DNA of 14,746 bases from positions 1 to 14,746 of the forward strand of contig CAJOQA010000182.1 in assembly GCA_905236465.1 (NCBI GenBank). The letters run 5' to 3'. Of this stretch, positions 13,325-14,746 are shown in pieces. A program made the translations under genes and the position numbers. This DNA is from an uncultured Treponema sp. (GTDB taxonomy: Bacteria > Spirochaetota > Spirochaetia > Treponematales > Treponemataceae). Within the stretch, counting starts at the first letter, position 1, and every line of letters begins with the position of its first letter. The notes beneath the pieces were generated by a model. The model saw only the letters and a program-made list of their open reading frames with translations, ran no database searches and was not told the origin of the DNA.

Positions 13325-14194
13325 TTAACAGGAAACATCCTGCCAAAGAACGCTAGTAGCTAAAAGTTCAGTCTTTGCGCCACAGGCCCTGGACTGAACA
13401 TACTGTTCAACATCGCTTTGTGAATACTTATCTGAAGGGTAGACAATTACTACAGCTGCATCACCTGAGCGCAAAAAATTAGTCTGCCCGAATTCAGTAT
13501 AGCGGGTAGCCCCTATTGAAACAAAAAGCAATGGTGGCTTCCCGCTTTTTACTAGATATTCGTGTATATTTTCAGCAGGCCCTGTATCTTTTTGGTTGTT
13601 AAACTTGTCAATAAGCCAATCAGTCAATTTTTCATACATATACGAATATGTTTTGACAGGGCTATCTTCCCCATAAGCATAAGCCTTGCCATCCCTTACA
13701 ATAAAACTTGCTATGTTATAGTGGTCTAAAATTCCACCCGCAGAAAAAGAAGAAAGTTCTATGGTATCTTTTGCAAACCCCTTAGAACAGGGGCCCCAGT
13801 TTTTCTTTTCACTTATTTTTTTTGCCCCTTCCCTTCTTATAGACACATCATTTGAAGCTGCAAAACAAAGGGGACTTAGGCTAACTAAAGTATCTTCCTG
13901 CCATTCAGCTTTGAAGATTATGCCACATTCACTTTCTAGCTGGACTTTTTGATTCTTAAAAAAATCAGCTTCATTTGGAAAAACAATCTTTTCAGAGCTA
14001 AAGGGAAAAGTATTTAGAAAATCAGGAATTGAAGGATTCTTTTCTGGAATATAAGTTGGGAACAAGGCCTTTGGAGCATCAGGGGTTACAACTGCAAAGT
14101 TAGCAAAATCTTTTGCCTCTCCCGCCTGCTCTAAATGCCCCGTAAAGTTACCAGCAACACCAAAACACGCCATTTTTTTCATATCTTCTATCAT
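13325..14194 (-). CDS. DUF5718-family protein, FAH-fold-like
   Basis: A 289-residue soluble protein. The N-terminal FGVAGNFTGHLEQAGEA (11-27) and the central SNDVSIRREGAKKISEKKNW with SKGF (114-140) match my memory of DUF5718, found in Treponema and Campylobacterota. The order of motifs also resembles the fumarylacetoacetate hydrolase fold: an E-x-E pair (E87, E89) leading a strand, a downstream Asp (D116), a W...SKGF segment, and a C-terminal ISIGATRY-like turn followed by FLRSGDAAVVIV. I infer a metal-dependent enzyme of that superfamily; the substrate is unknown. ATG at 14194 is used. In-frame ATGs at codons 5 and 8 are possible, and the predicted promoter places the transcript start at or near this first ATG, so the real start may be codon 5. 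Confidence 0.82.
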   Translation of the reverse strand: MIEDMKKMACFGVAGNFTGHLEQAGEAKDFANFAVVTPDAPKALFPTYIPEKNPSIPDFLNTFPFSSEKIVFPNEADFFKNQKVQLESECGIIFKAEWQEDTLVSLSPLCFAASNDVSIRREGAKKISEKKNWGPCSKGFAKDTIELSSFSAGGILDHYNIASFIVRDGKAYAYGEDSPVKTYSYMYEKLTDWLIDKFNNQKDTGPAENIHEYLVKSGKPPLLFVSIGATRYTEFGQTNFLRSGDAAVVIVYPSDKYSQSDVEQYVQSRACGAKTELLATSVLWQDVSC

Positions 14195-14200
14195 ACGCCC

Positions 14201-14229
14201 ATTCTATCCTATTGCTTTATCGTTGGCAA
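14201..14229 (-). promoter_or_regulatory. Predicted promoter of the DUF5718 gene
   Basis: On the minus strand TTGCCA (14229-14224) is exactly 17 bp from TAGAAT (14206-14201). The usual 7-bp offset puts the transcript start at about 14194, the A of the first ATG, so the mRNA may be leaderless or start at a later in-frame ATG. Confidence 0.5.
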
Positions 14230-14239
14230 CTGAAAAGCT

Positions 14240-14490
14240 TTATAAAATAGGACGTATTCCTGCAGCAATTGCTTCGTTGCGTTTTAGATAGTAGTTCATG
14301 TATTTCTCCTTGAAGTCCCCTTCCTGTTTTATTGTTTCTACGGCAGGGGCAGGCCCTTATTGAAAGTATCAAAAGTGCAGATGAAAATTGTAAGTAGGTC
14401 AGGCAGGGCTGTGCTTGATGTAGTCCTGTTTCCGAAAGTGCTTTATTTTTCAATAGACATGTTCGATACCCTCGATTTGACAATGGGCTT
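14240..14490 (-). pseudogene. Decayed PD-(D/E)XK transposase/nuclease (Rpn, T_den_put_tspse-type) remnant
   Basis: Two fragments in different minus-strand frames match this family. In one frame, 14409-14341 reads ALPDLLTIFICTFDTFNKGL, the family's hallmark 'IFICTFDxFxxGLP' segment, and runs into a stop at 14340-14338. The same frame upstream (near 14490-14446) reads SRVSNMSIEK, at about the place of the family's 'SRYYQSMID' segment, and has a stop at 14445-14443. In another frame, about 14347-14240 reads VETIKQEGDFKEKYMNYYLK and then a stop; this resembles the 'V...K.n.ewr.eYM' helix that lies some distance further on in intact members. The region thus has a stop codon, a frameshift and probably an internal deletion. 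This explains most of the 417-bp gap between the DUF5718 gene and 14612. Confidence 0.65.
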
Positions 14491-14550
14491 AAGCACATTG
14501 ATACATCTTCCTTGCCAAAAGTATCAAGCCATGGAGGGCGACTTAGCGCA

Positions 14551-14577
14551 TGCAGAATTATCAAATATAATTCTGCA
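14551..14577. repeat. Perfect 11-bp palindrome (hairpin)
   Basis: TGCAGAATTAT (14551-14561) and ATAATTCTGCA (14567-14577) are perfect inverted copies separated by 5 nt. It lies between the intact transposase 3' end with its terminator and the decayed copy. It could be a second termination or stability hairpin, or a vestige of a mobile-element end. Confidence 0.7.
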
Positions 14578-14585
14578 ATCACAAA

Positions 14586-14604
14586 AAAAATCAGGATGAT
14601 TTTT
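14586..14604 (-). terminator. Intrinsic-type terminator after the transposase-family gene
   Basis: On the minus strand AAAAATCA-TCC-TGATTTTT forms an 8-bp stem with a 3-nt loop, starting 7 nt after the stop codon and continuing into a run of eight T. The stem is AT-rich, so it is weak by E. coli standards but well placed. Confidence 0.55.
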
Positions 14605-14611
14605 CTTGTGC

Positions 14612-14746
14612 CTAGAGTTCAGTGCTAAGTCCTGCAGCCTTTAGCCTTGCCTGCAACTGCCGTATTTGCTCTGCTTGAGAGTTTAACAAAGTGTCTTTTT
14701 GTGCAAGTGTTTCCTTGTTTTTCTTGAAAATAGCCTCATCCTTTGC
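14612..14746 (-). CDS. C-terminus of Rpn/PD-(D/E)XK nuclease-family putative transposase (partial)
   Basis: The minus strand from the window edge reads 44 codons to TAG at 14614-14612. The peptide (AKDEAIFKKNKETLAQKD, then QAEQIRQLQARLKAAGLSTE) is a charged coiled coil. It resembles the C-terminal tail of treponemal Rpn/TIGR01784 (T_den_put_tspse) proteins, in which repeats of 'EKD...' are followed by 'LQARLKAAG'. The catalytic domain lies outside the window, so the family is assigned from the tail and from the decayed copy of the same family next to it. A hairpin with a T-run follows directly. Confidence 0.55.
   Translation of the reverse strand, partial: AKDEAIFKKNKETLAQKDTLLNSQAEQIRQLQARLKAAGLSTEL

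Noticed and set aside
14217..14582. Minus-strand open frame of 121 codons and the plus-strand frame at 14360-14599
   Set aside because: Neither looks like a protein family. The family-like peptides in this stretch lie in other minus-strand frames and are broken, so these are chance frames across a pseudogene.

Overview
The window looks like a chromosomal segment of a host-associated spirochaete, most likely Treponema. The basis is the moderately AT-rich coding DNA, lipoproteins with relaxed spirochaete-type lipoboxes, a CHASE2-type adenylate cyclase, and the end of a PD-(D/E)XK 'T_den_put_tspse'-type transposase gene. The genus is inferred from gene content; there is no rRNA or other phylogenetic marker here. 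There is no CRISPR array, integrase or phage gene.

Layout. (1) 1-2923, minus strand: a three-gene operon, transcribed as SH3-domain exported protein, then M48 metalloprotease, then a CHASE2-adenylate cyclase whose C-terminus runs off the left edge. (2) 3018-3132: a tRNA-Thr(CGU) with its own promoter, next to a REP-like nested palindrome. (3) 3213-11139, minus strand: the main unit, a tight six-gene operon. It encodes a lipoprotein with a formylglycine-generating-enzyme (FGE)-like domain, a second helical lipoprotein, a membrane-anchored family-5 solute-binding protein, two Dpp/Opp-type permeases, and one polypeptide carrying both ATPase domains. (4) 11350-13317: a divergent pair, a DUF4230 protein (minus) and a beta-barrel outer-membrane protein (plus), with facing promoters in a short intergenic region. 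(5) 13325-14194, minus: a DUF5718 protein with features of the fumarylacetoacetate-hydrolase fold. (6) 14240-14746, minus: a decayed transposase/nuclease remnant, two hairpins, and the C-terminus of an apparently intact copy of the same family.

The most distinctive system is the 11139-3213 operon. Translational coupling (gaps of 2-3 nt, a TAATG overlap, a 17-bp overlap) suggests that two lipoproteins and a complete peptide-type ABC importer are made together. A hairpin follows the binding-protein gene. The importer is unusual: the binding protein has an N-terminal membrane anchor in place of a lipobox, the two ATPase domains are fused, and the first has lost its Q-loop glutamine. The FGE-like lipoprotein lacks both catalytic cysteines, so it is probably a binding or structural module. 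I infer a dedicated capture-and-import system; the substrate cannot be read from the sequence.
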